Translations under genes and position numbers: made by a program
Notes under the pieces: model-generated
Told to the model about the DNA's origin: nothing
What the model saw: the letters and a program-made list of their open reading frames with translations, nothing else
The model's database searches: none
Part shown: piece by piece, positions 7,578 through 16,039 of the stretch
Numbering within the stretch: the stretch's first letter is position 1
How the letters are laid out: the number at the start of each line of letters is the position of its first letter
Source: Pseudomonadota bacterium
GTDB taxonomy: Bacteria > Pseudomonadota > Alphaproteobacteria > Kiloniellales > J153
Assembly (NCBI GenBank): GCA_022572105.1
Contig: JACZWN010000046.1
Span: 1-17,577 of the forward strand
Length of the DNA stretch: 17,577 nt
Direction of reading: 5' to 3'

Positions 7578-8711
7578 GTGCGGCTCCGCCTCGCGGCCGC
7601 TTTTCTGCTTGCCCTCTTCGCGCTTTCCGCCTGCTCGCCCGGGCGCACGATCGAGTCCTGGCGGGTGCTGGAGGACATCGCGGCCGGCGCGGGGCCGAGC
7701 ACGCTGAAGGAGGTCACGCCCGCGCCCACGCGCCAAGCGATCACCTACCGGGTCGAAGGGCGGGCCTACGCGGGCGACCTCTACCGCCCGGGCGAGGCGG
7801 CCAAGGCGGCGTTGGTGCTGGTCCCGGGCGCCGCGCGCAAGGGCCGCGACGACCCGCGCCTGGTCGCCTTCGCCACGACCCTGGCGCGGGCGCGCTTCAC
7901 CGTGCTGGTCCCCGACATCGAGAACCTGCGCGCGCTCTACGTCGGGCCGGAGGACGTGCGCAGCATCGCCGATGCCCTGCGCCATCTGGCCGCGCGCGGC
8001 GAGCTCCCGGGCGCGCCGTCGCTCGGCCTGGTCGCCATCTCCTACGCGGTCGGGCCGGCGATCCTGGCGGCGCTCGAGCCGGACCTGCGCGATCGGGTGG
8101 GCTTCGTGCTCGCGATCGGCGGATACTACGACATCGAGGCCCTGGTCACCTTCTTCACCACCGGGCGCTTCCGTGAAACGCCGGAGGAGGCGTGGCGGTT
8201 CATGGCGCCCAACGCCTACGGCAAGTGGATCTTCCTGCGCGCCAACGCGCGCCGCGTCGAGGGCGCGCGCGACCGCTGGCTGCTGACCGCCATGGCCCGG
8301 CGCAAGCTGGACGACCTCGAGGCGCCGCTGGACGACCTCGCCGCCCGCCTAGGTCCGCAGGGACGCTCGATCCACGACCTGCTCGCCAACGACGACCCGG
8401 ACGCCGTGCCGGCGTTGATCGCGGCCCTGCCCGAAGCGGTGCGCGCGGACATGGCGGCGCTCGACCTGAGCCGCGCCGATCTCTCGCGCCTCGGCGCCCG
8501 GCTCATCCTGCTGCACGGCCGCGACGACGCGATCATCCCCTTCACCGAGAGCCTGGCGCTCGCCGCCGCCGCGCCCGCGGCGCGGGTCAGCCTCCACGTG
8601 GTCGACAACCTGGCGCACGTGGATCTGGGGCCCGGCGACCTCGCCGACGGCCTGCGCCTGCTGACGGCCACCTACCGGATGCTCGCGCTCCGGGACGGGA
8701 GATCCCGGTAA
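7578..8711 (+). CDS. Lipoprotein alpha/beta hydrolase
   Basis: A 377-residue protein starting at GTG. The N-terminus MRLRLAAAFLLALFALSAC is a lipoprotein signal with lipobox LSAC, so C19 should be lipidated and the enzyme anchored to a membrane facing the periplasm. The rest is an alpha/beta hydrolase: a core strand ALVLVPGA (78-85), candidate nucleophile S155 in LVAISYAVG (the usual GxSxG is reduced to AISYA), candidate acid D317 in LLHGRDDAIIP and candidate base H347 in NLAHVD. The loss of both glycines around the nucleophile makes catalysis somewhat uncertain. It is the last gene of the plus-strand block and ends 38 bp from the convergent DUF2336 gene. Esterase or peptidase activity cannot be separated. 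Confidence 0.8.
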   Translation: MRLRLAAAFLLALFALSACSPGRTIESWRVLEDIAAGAGPSTLKEVTPAPTRQAITYRVEGRAYAGDLYRPGEAAKAALVLVPGAARKGRDDPRLVAFATTLARARFTVLVPDIENLRALYVGPEDVRSIADALRHLAARGELPGAPSLGLVAISYAVGPAILAALEPDLRDRVGFVLAIGGYYDIEALVTFFTTGRFRETPEEAWRFMAPNAYGKWIFLRANARRVEGARDRWLLTAMARRKLDDLEAPLDDLAARLGPQGRSIHDLLANDDPDAVPALIAALPEAVRADMAALDLSRADLSRLGARLILLHGRDDAIIPFTESLALAAAAPAARVSLHVVDNLAHVDLGPGDLADGLRLLTATYRMLALRDGRSR

Positions 8712-8717
8712 CGGATT

Positions 8718-8737
8718 ATACCAAAGGTCCTTGGTAT
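8718..8737. terminator. Short dyad between convergent genes
   Basis: ATACCAA-AGGTCC-TTGGTAT, a 7-bp perfect stem with a 6-nt loop, sits between the stops of the hydrolase and the DUF2336 gene. Neither strand has a long T run, so it is a weak terminator candidate for both directions. Confidence 0.4.
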
Positions 8738-8749
8738 TAGGCGGCGGTA

Positions 8750-9880
8750 TCAGGCGGCGATCTGGCTCAACTTGGCCATCAGATACTCGATGTCGTCCTT
8801 GGCGATGCGGGCCGAGGGATCCTCGAACTTGGTCAGCATGCGCTGCATGATCCGCTCGACGTAGCGCTGGCGGTCGTTCAACCCACCGTCGTAATCGGTC
8901 TCGACGACGAGCGATATCGCCGCGCGGAAGGCCGGGTACAACGCCTTCGGCAGGCCGGTGCGCAGGTAGAGCGGCTCGAACCCGAGCATGCCCTTGTCGT
9001 GGGTGAGGACGCGCACGTTTTGCAAAGGCAGAGCGGCCAGCCTGGCCATGGACCGCTCGAAGAAGTTCAAGTCGCCCACGCAGAGCGCGCGCAGCAGGAG
9101 CGAGGAGGTAAGGCGCTCTTTCCTGTGAAGTTGCTCGATCAGGCTGTCGAGTTCGGCCTCGCTCGATCCGTATTCGATGAGCGTCATGGTCGCACGCTCG
9201 CGCGCCTGGAGGATCAAAGTGCTGGCCACGTCCGGCGAGACCTCGTGCTTGGACACCAGGTAGTCCTGGAGCCGCTCCGAGAGCGCCGAGACCACCCGCT
9301 CGGATATGGCCGGCGGCAGGTTCACCCGCCGCGCCAGCGAATCGGCGACCGCGGCGCTTTCCTCGTAGCAATCGATCACCCGGTCAAGTACCGCCTCGCT
9401 CAAGGCGGCGCCCTCGTTGCCGACCAGTCGGGCAACGGCCTGCTCGTTGCCGGTCTCGACCAAGGCCTCGGAGACCCTCGCCGTGACCGTCAGCCGCTGG
9501 GCGATCGCCGCCTGCTTCGCGGGCTCCCGGCCACGCACGATCTCGATCAGATCCTCCTCGGTCAGGACCTCGGAGAATTTGAGCATCGGCAGGGCGACGC
9601 TGTCCACGTCCTTCGCCAGCGCGAGCGCCACGTCGTGCGGCAGATCCGGGGTCGACTTGAGATGCGCGGCGAGCGCCTCGCGGACCAGGATCCCGGTGTC
9701 CTTCACCAGGGTTCGGAAGATGTCCTCGGCGATCCGCCGCTCGGCCGGGCTCAACACCCGGGCGTCGAACTGCGCCGCGATCTTGGCGGTCGTGCGGGCG
9801 CGGGTACGCGGCGAGGGGTTGGTCAGCAAGCGCTCGACATCGGCTTGAGTCAGGCGCTCCGCGGCGAGTGTATCTGTCAT
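8750..9880 (-). CDS. DUF2336 domain-containing protein
   Basis: A 376-residue, mostly helical protein without signal peptide or membrane segments. It resembles the alphaproteobacterial DUF2336 family, whose HEAT-like helical repeats suggest a protein-protein scaffold. Typical features are the opening LTQADVERLLTNPSPRTRART, ILVREALAAHLKSTPDLPHDVALALAKDVDSVALPML, a repeated pattern of paired helices over about 30-260, and the C-terminal RQRYVERIMQRM helix. Start ATG 9880 is preferred over upstream in-frame starts because AAGGGA lies just before it and homology begins there. A palindromic CtrA-type site lies about 125-140 bp upstream, so cell-cycle or motility control is plausible. Biochemical role unknown. 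Confidence 0.8.
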   Translation of the reverse strand: MTDTLAAERLTQADVERLLTNPSPRTRARTTAKIAAQFDARVLSPAERRIAEDIFRTLVKDTGILVREALAAHLKSTPDLPHDVALALAKDVDSVALPMLKFSEVLTEEDLIEIVRGREPAKQAAIAQRLTVTARVSEALVETGNEQAVARLVGNEGAALSEAVLDRVIDCYEESAAVADSLARRVNLPPAISERVVSALSERLQDYLVSKHEVSPDVASTLILQARERATMTLIEYGSSEAELDSLIEQLHRKERLTSSLLLRALCVGDLNFFERSMARLAALPLQNVRVLTHDKGMLGFEPLYLRTGLPKALYPAFRAAISLVVETDYDGGLNDRQRYVERIMQRMLTKFEDPSARIAKDDIEYLMAKLSQIAA

Positions 9881-9995
9881 CGCATCCCTTGGCATCGTAT
9901 TCCCGGACCACGCCCCAGGGTTCAGCGGCGGGCCGCCCAATGGCGGACGGACCGACCAACGGGCCTCGGCCCGCTGTTTCCCCTCCGATTATCGG

Positions 9996-10021
9996 TTAAC
10001 TGGGGTTAATCCGGGATTAAC
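9996..10021. promoter_or_regulatory. CtrA-type binding site upstream of the DUF2336 gene
   Basis: GTTAATCCGGGATTAAC (10005-10021) is a perfect 17-bp palindrome and reads TTAA-N7-TTAAC on either strand, the consensus for the alphaproteobacterial response regulator CtrA. A third TTAA at 9996, six bases before the palindrome's first TTAA, extends the cluster. It lies between the stop of the neighbouring gene (10045) and the DUF2336 start (9880), so it most likely controls DUF2336. Confidence 0.6.
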
Positions 10022-10044
10022 ATCAGTGGTCGATCGGACCGCGA

Positions 10045-10803
10045 CTAAATCCGCTGCATGAGCACCCGGGCCACGGCCCGGACTTGGTCTTCGACCGAGA
10101 CGGCGACGTAGGAGGTGACTTCCAGCTCGCGGTCCTCGTAGACGTCGCCGTCGGGATGCTCTTCCACCCAGGCGGCGACGGCCCGGTCCCGGGCCTGCAG
10201 CAGCTCGACGATCTGCGGCTTGAACAGGTGGATCATGCCCGAGGTCCAGCGGTTGACCGGCCAGGACGGTTGCGCGTGATCGACCTTGAAGCAATCGAGC
10301 AGCGTCGCGACGTCCTCGGCCACATACCAGACCTCGCCGGTCACCCAGCGGTTCACCGTGAACAGCCGGAACGGAAAGCCCTCCTTGGTCATGGCGATCG
10401 CGATCAGGTGGCTCAGCTCGTCGTCCGGATCCTCCGGCTTTTCGAAGCCGGGCACCGGCGCCGGCTTGATGCCGGGCGGCATGCCCTTGGGCCGCAGGAA
10501 GGTATGGAAGTGGCCGTGCTCGCCCTCGAAGCGCTGATCCGGCGGGTGGGCGTGGTAATAGAACTGGCCGTGCGACTCGCTGTCGTAGACGTCGCCGGGC
10601 GGGTAATGGTCCCATTCGAAGAAGGTCTCGTGGCCGCGCAGCAGCTCGCCCACGATGTTGTCGCTGGTCTTGGCCAGCACCCGATGGACCTCGATCACCT
10701 CCTGGCCCGCCTCGGCCATGGATTCGAGCTCCTCGGTGGACAGCGTCGCGAGGTCGTGCGTGCACTCGATCTGGAATTTGCGGTCGGCCGCTTCGGTACG
10801 CAT
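10045..10803 (-). CDS. Conserved hypothetical protein with His-rich motif (possibly DUF6969 family)
   Basis: A 252-residue soluble protein with no signal peptide. The distinctive part is residues 80-105, which contain HAHPPDQRFEGEHGHFH with H84, H86, H96, H98 and H100 and nearby E93 and E95. This arrangement could bind a metal. I associate it tentatively with the DUF6969 family, from memory. Other landmarks are ETFFEWDHYPPGDVYD and LFTVNRWVTGEVWYVAED. No enzymatic role can be assigned. It stands alone: the SUMF1 gene stops 141 bp upstream and the DUF2336 gene starts 164 bp downstream. A run of nine Cs (nine Gs on the coding strand) lies about 30 bp upstream of the ATG, and GGGAGAAAGAG there may be the ribosome region. 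Confidence 0.7.
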   Translation of the reverse strand: MRTEAADRKFQIECTHDLATLSTEELESMAEAGQEVIEVHRVLAKTSDNIVGELLRGHETFFEWDHYPPGDVYDSESHGQFYYHAHPPDQRFEGEHGHFHTFLRPKGMPPGIKPAPVPGFEKPEDPDDELSHLIAIAMTKEGFPFRLFTVNRWVTGEVWYVAEDVATLLDCFKVDHAQPSWPVNRWTSGMIHLFKPQIVELLQARDRAVAAWVEEHPDGDVYEDRELEVTSYVAVSVEDQVRAVARVLMQRI

Positions 10804-10944
10804 GGCTCAGACACTCTTTCTCCCGCCGTGCGCCCCCCCCCGGTTGCGCCGTTTCCGCAATCCCGCGGTTCCCGCGCCGGCGTGCGGCGCCCTCAACTTG
10901 CCGCGAACGGCCGGCGAATGGAAACCCTTAATTTGGACATGGAT

Positions 10945-11853
10945 TTATTCCGCGACCAGGCGAAAGCCGATCAGGATGTGTTTGAGGCCGGCCGGCCGGC
11001 CGTGCCGGGCCGCCGGTCGGCAGATTCCACAGCCGGAATCGTCCCACGAGCCGCCCTTGACGATGAAGCGCCCGCCGTCCGAGCCCGAAGGCGTCGCGGT
11101 CCATTCGAAGACCTGACCGGCGGCATCGAGCAGGCCGAAGGGGCTGGCGCCGTTCCGGAAACGCCCGACCGGCACGGTATCGAACGGCCCCAGGTCGTGG
11201 CTGTTGAGCCGCGCCGGGTCCCAGGCCCCGCCCCAGGGAAATCGGCGGCCGTCGGTGCCGCGCGCCGCCTTCTCCCACTCCCGCTCGCCCGGAAGGCGCC
11301 AAGTCCGTCCCGTCGCCTCGGTGAGCCAGGCGGCGTAAGCGCGCGCATCGGCGTGCGAGACCAGGACCACGGGATGCTCCTCGCGGCCCGCGGGCGGCGC
11401 GGCGCCGGTCCAGGCGTGCCGGCGCGTGCGCTGGTAGGGATGGATCAGGCGATAGCCCTTCCAGGTCGCCCGGTCGACGTCGGGAGCGGGATGCCCCGTG
11501 GCCCGGACGAAGGCGGCGTATTGGGCGTTGGTGATGGGCGTGCGGGTGATGAAATAGTCGGCAAGCTCGACGGTCCGGCGGGCGGGTTCGTTGTCGTACC
11601 AGCCCCACTCGCGTGTACGCGAATGCCCATAGGCCGCTTCGTCTAGTTGGTAGGCGGCCTCGCGCTCGGCGGCGTCGGAACCCATGACGAACGGCCCGGC
11701 CGGGACTGCGGCGACCGCAGGGGCGGTGGGCCGGGCCGGGTCGTTCGTCGTGAGTCCCGCCGCCGAAACCGCCTGCGTGCAAGCCGATAGCGGCGCCACG
11801 ACGAGCATGGCAAAGGTCAAAAGCGCGCCCAACACGCGCCGCCGCAACGTCAT
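10945..11853 (-). CDS. SUMF1 / formylglycine-generating-enzyme-fold lipoprotein
   Basis: A 302-residue protein with a lipoprotein signal (MTLRRRVLGALLTFAMLVV then LSAC, C25 lipidated), so it should be membrane-anchored in the periplasm. The rest is an FGE-sulfatase domain: PAGPFVMGS, NEPARRTVELADYFITRTPITNAQYAAF, WRLPGEREWEKAARG, FPWGG, FGLLDAAGQVFEWT, GGSW and the final GFRLV. In true formylglycine-generating enzymes two Cys five residues apart bind copper. Here C275 and C278 (CGIC) precede RPAAR, and the second expected Cys is Pro280, so sulfatase activation is doubtful. ATG 11853 is chosen because the lipoprotein signal starts there. It lies 14 bp after the universal stress gene and is probably the last gene of the transporter operon. 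An envelope accessory or binding role is possible. Confidence 0.85.
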   Translation of the reverse strand: MTLRRRVLGALLTFAMLVVAPLSACTQAVSAAGLTTNDPARPTAPAVAAVPAGPFVMGSDAAEREAAYQLDEAAYGHSRTREWGWYDNEPARRTVELADYFITRTPITNAQYAAFVRATGHPAPDVDRATWKGYRLIHPYQRTRRHAWTGAAPPAGREEHPVVLVSHADARAYAAWLTEATGRTWRLPGEREWEKAARGTDGRRFPWGGAWDPARLNSHDLGPFDTVPVGRFRNGASPFGLLDAAGQVFEWTATPSGSDGGRFIVKGGSWDDSGCGICRPAARHGRPAGLKHILIGFRLVAE

Positions 11854-11867
11854 CTGGCCGAGATCGA

Positions 11868-12296
11868 TCAATCCCGGACCACGAGCACCGAACAGGTCGC
11901 ATGGCGCACCACGCGCGCCGCATTCGGCCCCAAGAGATAGTCCTTGAGCGCGGGGCGGTGCGAGGCCACGACGATCAAGTCGCAACCGGTTTCCGCCGCG
12001 ACCCGCAGGATTTCCTCGTAAATCGTGCCGTTGGCGACGATCGCCCGAGTCGCAATGTCGGACGGGATGTTGGCGCCGATATAGTCGTTCAGCTGCTGCG
12101 CCGCGTCGGCCCGCGACTTTTCCTCGAAATCCTCGGGGAAATACTGGGAAATGATGCTCATGCCGAAGCCGGGCACGACGGTCAGCACGTGGAGCCTGGC
12201 CCCGGCGCTCTGGCTGAGCTTGGCAGCCGCCGACAACGCTTTTTTCGAGGAGTCCGGGTCTCCGAGATCGACGGGCAGCAGAATTTCTTTGAACAT
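11868..12296 (-). CDS. Universal stress protein (UspA family)
   Basis: A 142-residue single-domain universal stress protein. It opens with MFKEILLPVDLGDPDSSKKAL, the first strand with its nucleotide-contacting Asp, and closes with a CDLIVVASHRP strand, LLGPNAARVVRHATCSVLVVRD. The usual G-x2-G-x9-G-[ST] ATP loop is altered here (ASHRPALKDYLLGPNA), so ATP binding is uncertain. It starts 13 bp after the TRAP permease stop. In Halomonas the homologous arrangement, TeaD next to TRAP transporter TeaABC, has the stress protein regulating transport. A similar modulatory role here is an inference. Confidence 0.9.
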   Translation of the reverse strand: MFKEILLPVDLGDPDSSKKALSAAAKLSQSAGARLHVLTVVPGFGMSIISQYFPEDFEEKSRADAAQQLNDYIGANIPSDIATRAIVANGTIYEEILRVAAETGCDLIVVASHRPALKDYLLGPNAARVVRHATCSVLVVRD

Positions 12297-12309
12297 CGGT
12301 CCCTCGTCT

Positions 12310-14904
12310 CTATGCGGCGGCGATGGCCGGCGTCTTCTCGCGACGGCCGCGTTGCAGCATGATGATGAGACCGAGCACGATCAACGCCGGCAGGTAGAAC
12401 CATTGCTTCGCCGGCCGGTCCGCTTCCACCTCGACGCTGGCGATCTCGAAGTCGAAGTCGATCTTCTGGCGCTCGGCGGTGCTGCCGAAGACCACGTTGT
12501 CGACGATGACCTTGCCGTCAGCGATGAGAAGCTCGAGACCGGCCTCGAACAGCCGGTCCTTGCCGCTGCCCGCCGCGCCGAGCGGCAGCATGACCACCTT
12601 GTCGATCTCGCGTCCTTCGATGTCCTCGCCCATGACCCGGATGCGGATCTGGGCACCCACCGGCATCTTCTCGGCGACCTCATAGATATTTGTGGCTGAA
12701 ACCGATTCCAGCGGCGCATAGATCTGGTCCATCCAGTATGCCGGCCGGAAAAGCGTGAAGGCGATGAGCAGCAAGGCGACGATTTCCCATTTCCGGCATC
12801 TGACGATGAAATATCCCTGGGTGGCGGCGGCGAACAGCATTATCGCCGTGATCGCGATGACGACCGTGATCAAAAGGTGATACCAAGACTCGATGCCGAT
12901 CATCAGCAGCTCGGTGTTGAAGATGAACATGAACGGCAGGATCGCCGTGCGGATGTCGTACATGAATCCCTGAATGCCGGTTTTTATCGGATCGCCCTTC
13001 GAGATGGCGGCGGCGGCGAAGGCGGCCAGGGCCACGGGCGGTGTGTCGTCGGCCAGGATGCCGAAGTAGAACACGAACATATGGACGGCGATCAACGGCA
13101 CGATCAGGCCGTTTTGCGCCCCCACGGTGACGATCACCGGGGCCAACAGGGCCGACACCACGATGTAGTTGGCGGTGGTCGGCAGCCCCATGCCCAGGAT
13201 CAGACTGAGAACGGCGGTGAGAATCAGCATGATGAGTATGTGACCGCCGGAGATGAACTCGACGAACTCGGACATGACGAAACCGATGCCGGTCAGGGAA
13301 ATGGTGCCGACGATGATGCCGGCGGCGGCGGTGGCCACGCCGATGCCGATCATGTTGCGCGCCCCGCTGATCAGGCCCTCCGGGGTGTCCATGCAACCTT
13401 GTTTGAGGCAGCCGGCGACAGACTCGCCGGTCTTGCGTATGATCGCCTTGAGCGCCCGCTGGGTGAGCAGGACGAAGAGCATGAACAAGGTGGCGTAGTA
13501 GGCCGACAGGCCCGGCGACAGCCGCTCCACGATCAGGCACCAGACCAGCACCACCACGGGCAACAGATAGTACAGCCCGGCCTTGATGGTCGGAGCCGGG
13601 TCGGGCAATTCGGTGATCTCCAACTCGGTGTCGAGTTCGGGGAACCTGCAGCCGTAATAGACCAGGGCGACATAGGTGATGATCAGCAATACTATGGCAA
13701 CCCAGAGGGTCGCCTCGCCGAATGCGCCCTTCATCCATCCGAGGCCGAAATAGACGAAGGCGGTCAAAACGACCAGGCCGAGGAACGTGAGCAGGAAACT
13801 CATCAGGCTGCGAATGAAGTTTGGCGGGCGGCGACGGGGCAGTCCCTTCATGTCGGCCTTACACGCCTCGAGATGGACGATGTAGACCAGGGCGATGTAG
13901 GAGATCAGCGCGGGCAGCGCGGCGTGCTTGATGACCTCGACATAGGAGATGCCGACGTATTCGATCATCAGGAAGGCGACCGCCCCCATGATCGGCGGGG
14001 TGAGCTGGCCGTTGGTCGAGGAGGCCACCTCCACCGCCCCCGCTTTTTCAGCCGAGAACCCGACCTTGCGCATCAAGGGGATGGTGAAGGTGCCGGTGGT
14101 CACCACATTGGCGATGGCGGAGCCGGAGACCAGCCCGGTCATGGCCGACGACACCACCGCCGCCTTGGCCGGCCCGCCCTTCATATGGCCCATCAGCGCG
14201 AAGGCGACGCGGATGAAATAGTTTCCCGCCCCGGCCTTCTCCAACAGCGAACCGAACATCACGAACAGGAACACCAAGCTGGTCGAAACCCCGAGCGCGA
14301 TGCCGTAGACCCCTTCCGTCGTCAGATAGTAATGGGACATGGCCTTGTTGAGGCTGGCGCCCTTCCACTGGATGATCTCGGGCGCCAGATGGCCGAAGAA
14401 GGTGTACAACATGAACACCGCCGCCACGATCATCAGCGGCGGCCCCAGGGCGCGCCGCGTGGCTTCGAGGATGAGCGCCAGGCCGATCACGGAGACCACG
14501 ATATCCATTTGCGTCGGCAAGCCGGGCCGATCGGACAGCTCGATGAAGAAGAGATACTGATAGCCGGCGGTAAAGGCGGCGACGAGGGCGATGATCCAGT
14601 CCTGGATGGGGATGTAATGGCGGGGCGAACGCTTGAGCGCGGGGAAGGCCAGGTAGGCGAGGAAAATGGCGAAGGCCAGATGGATCGACCGGGCCTCCGT
14701 GCTGTTGAAGATGCCGAACCTCAACATGAATGGCAGGGGTGAGGCCAACCAAAGCTGAAAGCCCGCCCATGCCAAAGGCACGAACCACAGGATCTTCGCC
14801 GGGATGCCGCTGGGCGACCGTGCGCCGGTATCGGCCTCGGCGACAATGTCCATGGCTTCCTGTCCGCCGTTATCCGGCGGCGTACCGTTGATTTTATCGC
14901 TCAT
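12310..14904 (-). CDS. TRAP transporter fused permease (DctQM type, TAXI-linked) with DUF3394 tail
   Basis: An 864-residue inner-membrane protein fusing the small 4TM and large 12TM subunits of a TRAP transporter, a sodium- or proton-driven secondary uptake system. After a soluble N-terminus (1-35), hydrophobic helices cover about 36-185 (small subunit) and 200-670 (large subunit). Signatures are SGSAIANVVTTGTFTIPLM, the ASSTNGQLTPPIMGAVAFLM loop and the second-half repeat ILGMGLPTTANYIVVSALLAP. Residues about 670-840 form the DUF3394 extension typical of fused TAXI-linked permeases, with one last helix (about 840-858). A ribosome-like AGGTTAAC precedes the ATG. It follows the divergent TAXI gene after 60 bp. 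Substrate unknown; family members elsewhere carry dicarboxylates or glutamate. Confidence 0.95.
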   Translation of the reverse strand: MSDKINGTPPDNGGQEAMDIVAEADTGARSPSGIPAKILWFVPLAWAGFQLWLASPLPFMLRFGIFNSTEARSIHLAFAIFLAYLAFPALKRSPRHYIPIQDWIIALVAAFTAGYQYLFFIELSDRPGLPTQMDIVVSVIGLALILEATRRALGPPLMIVAAVFMLYTFFGHLAPEIIQWKGASLNKAMSHYYLTTEGVYGIALGVSTSLVFLFVMFGSLLEKAGAGNYFIRVAFALMGHMKGGPAKAAVVSSAMTGLVSGSAIANVVTTGTFTIPLMRKVGFSAEKAGAVEVASSTNGQLTPPIMGAVAFLMIEYVGISYVEVIKHAALPALISYIALVYIVHLEACKADMKGLPRRRPPNFIRSLMSFLLTFLGLVVLTAFVYFGLGWMKGAFGEATLWVAIVLLIITYVALVYYGCRFPELDTELEITELPDPAPTIKAGLYYLLPVVVLVWCLIVERLSPGLSAYYATLFMLFVLLTQRALKAIIRKTGESVAGCLKQGCMDTPEGLISGARNMIGIGVATAAAGIIVGTISLTGIGFVMSEFVEFISGGHILIMLILTAVLSLILGMGLPTTANYIVVSALLAPVIVTVGAQNGLIVPLIAVHMFVFYFGILADDTPPVALAAFAAAAISKGDPIKTGIQGFMYDIRTAILPFMFIFNTELLMIGIESWYHLLITVVIAITAIMLFAAATQGYFIVRCRKWEIVALLLIAFTLFRPAYWMDQIYAPLESVSATNIYEVAEKMPVGAQIRIRVMGEDIEGREIDKVVMLPLGAAGSGKDRLFEAGLELLIADGKVIVDNVVFGSTAERQKIDFDFEIASVEVEADRPAKQWFYLPALIVLGLIIMLQRGRREKTPAIAAA

Positions 14905-14964
14905 CGTTAACCTAACCCTCGGATTTTCTGGGAATCACCGCGCCCCGCGAAGCCTAGCGGTTCG

Positions 14965-15951
14965 TTACATTCCAATCTCGCTGAATTTCCGGATCGCACC
15001 GGGATGCATCGGCGCGGAATCCCCTTCGCTCTTCATGTCTCGCGGTTGCAATAGTCGCAACGCCGGATGAAGTCTCTTGAAGCGGTCGAAATTACCGAAG
15101 ACCGCGTCGACGAGGTCGTAGGCCGTCGCGTCCGGCATGTCCTCGGTGACCACGGCAACGACCCGGACGCCGAACGTCTTGACGGCGGCGGTCTGGTTCT
15201 CATAGGTCCCCGCTGGAATCTCGGTAACCGAGAAATAGGATTTTTCCGCAACCAGACCGGCGATTTCGGCGCCGGCGACCTCGACAAGCCCGGCGTCGCA
15301 CAGCGCCATGGTCTTGGCCAGGGCGGCGTCGGGATGGGCGACGATCGCGACCATCGCCTGAATACGGTCGTGGCACAGGGCCAGGGATTGTTCGGGGCCG
15401 GTCAGCTCGTCGGCGAGGGTGAAAGTGTCGCGCGACCAACCCATGGCCGTCATCACCTGCTGCATGACCACCCGTTGGTCGGAGCCGGGAACCCCGATAT
15501 TGACCCGCTTGCCCGCCAGGTCCGCGAGTTTGGCGATTCCGGCGTCGCGCCGGGCGACCACCGTGAACGGCTCGCCGTGGAGCAGCAATAGGGTTCTGAG
15601 GTTCTCGAACCCGACATCCATGAATTCGACCGGGCCGCTTGCGTTGTAGGCGTGATACAGCCAATCCGACGGGGCGACGCCGATATCGATGGTGCCGTCG
15701 CGCAGATTGCCGAGCACCGCCAGGGGCTCGGCGGCGTCGCGGCCGACGATCCGTTCGACCTCGCAAGTCATGGCCTGCGTAGACTTTGAAATGGCGCGGC
15801 ACAGCGCCCGCCCGACATTGAAATGGACCGGCGATTCGTCGCCGGCGCCGATGATCACGTCGGCGGCGCGCGCCCGGTCCGATGACCCCACGCCCGCGGC
15901 CGAAATGGCGCCCACGAACGCCAGCGCCAGCGGAACCATGCCTGTTCTCAT
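14965..15951 (-). CDS. TAXI-family TRAP solute-binding protein, divergent pocket
   Basis: A 328-residue periplasmic receptor with a Sec signal (MRTGMVPLALAFVGAISAAG, then cleavage near ARA-AD). The TAXI fold is clear from LCRAISK, TIDIGVAPSDWLYHAYN, LLLLHGEPFTVVARRDAGI, LAGKRVNIGVPGS and the C-terminal FDRFKRLHPALR. The opening ligand motif, normally GTGGxTGVYYPxGGAI and present in the neighbouring paralogue, is here GAGDESPVHFNVGRAL, so several pocket positions changed. It probably recognises a different ligand or serves another role. ATG 15951 is chosen over 16071 because a strong GGAGG lies 5 bases before it and the signal peptide starts there. The permease follows after 60 bp. Confidence 0.9.
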   Translation of the reverse strand: MRTGMVPLALAFVGAISAAGVGSSDRARAADVIIGAGDESPVHFNVGRALCRAISKSTQAMTCEVERIVGRDAAEPLAVLGNLRDGTIDIGVAPSDWLYHAYNASGPVEFMDVGFENLRTLLLLHGEPFTVVARRDAGIAKLADLAGKRVNIGVPGSDQRVVMQQVMTAMGWSRDTFTLADELTGPEQSLALCHDRIQAMVAIVAHPDAALAKTMALCDAGLVEVAGAEIAGLVAEKSYFSVTEIPAGTYENQTAAVKTFGVRVVAVVTEDMPDATAYDLVDAVFGNFDRFKRLHPALRLLQPRDMKSEGDSAPMHPGAIRKFSEIGM

Positions 15952-16039
15952 TTTTGCCTCCCCCAAGACAGTCCTGTCGCCTCGCCTTGATTCGGGCTCG
16001 ATACTGCCTTCCGTGCGAAACGGCGGCCGATCAGGGAGC

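Noticed and set aside
12877..14742. 621-codon plus-strand frame opposite the TRAP permease
   Set aside because: His/Asp/Gly/Gln-rich complement of hydrophobic codons; the minus strand encodes an obvious membrane protein.
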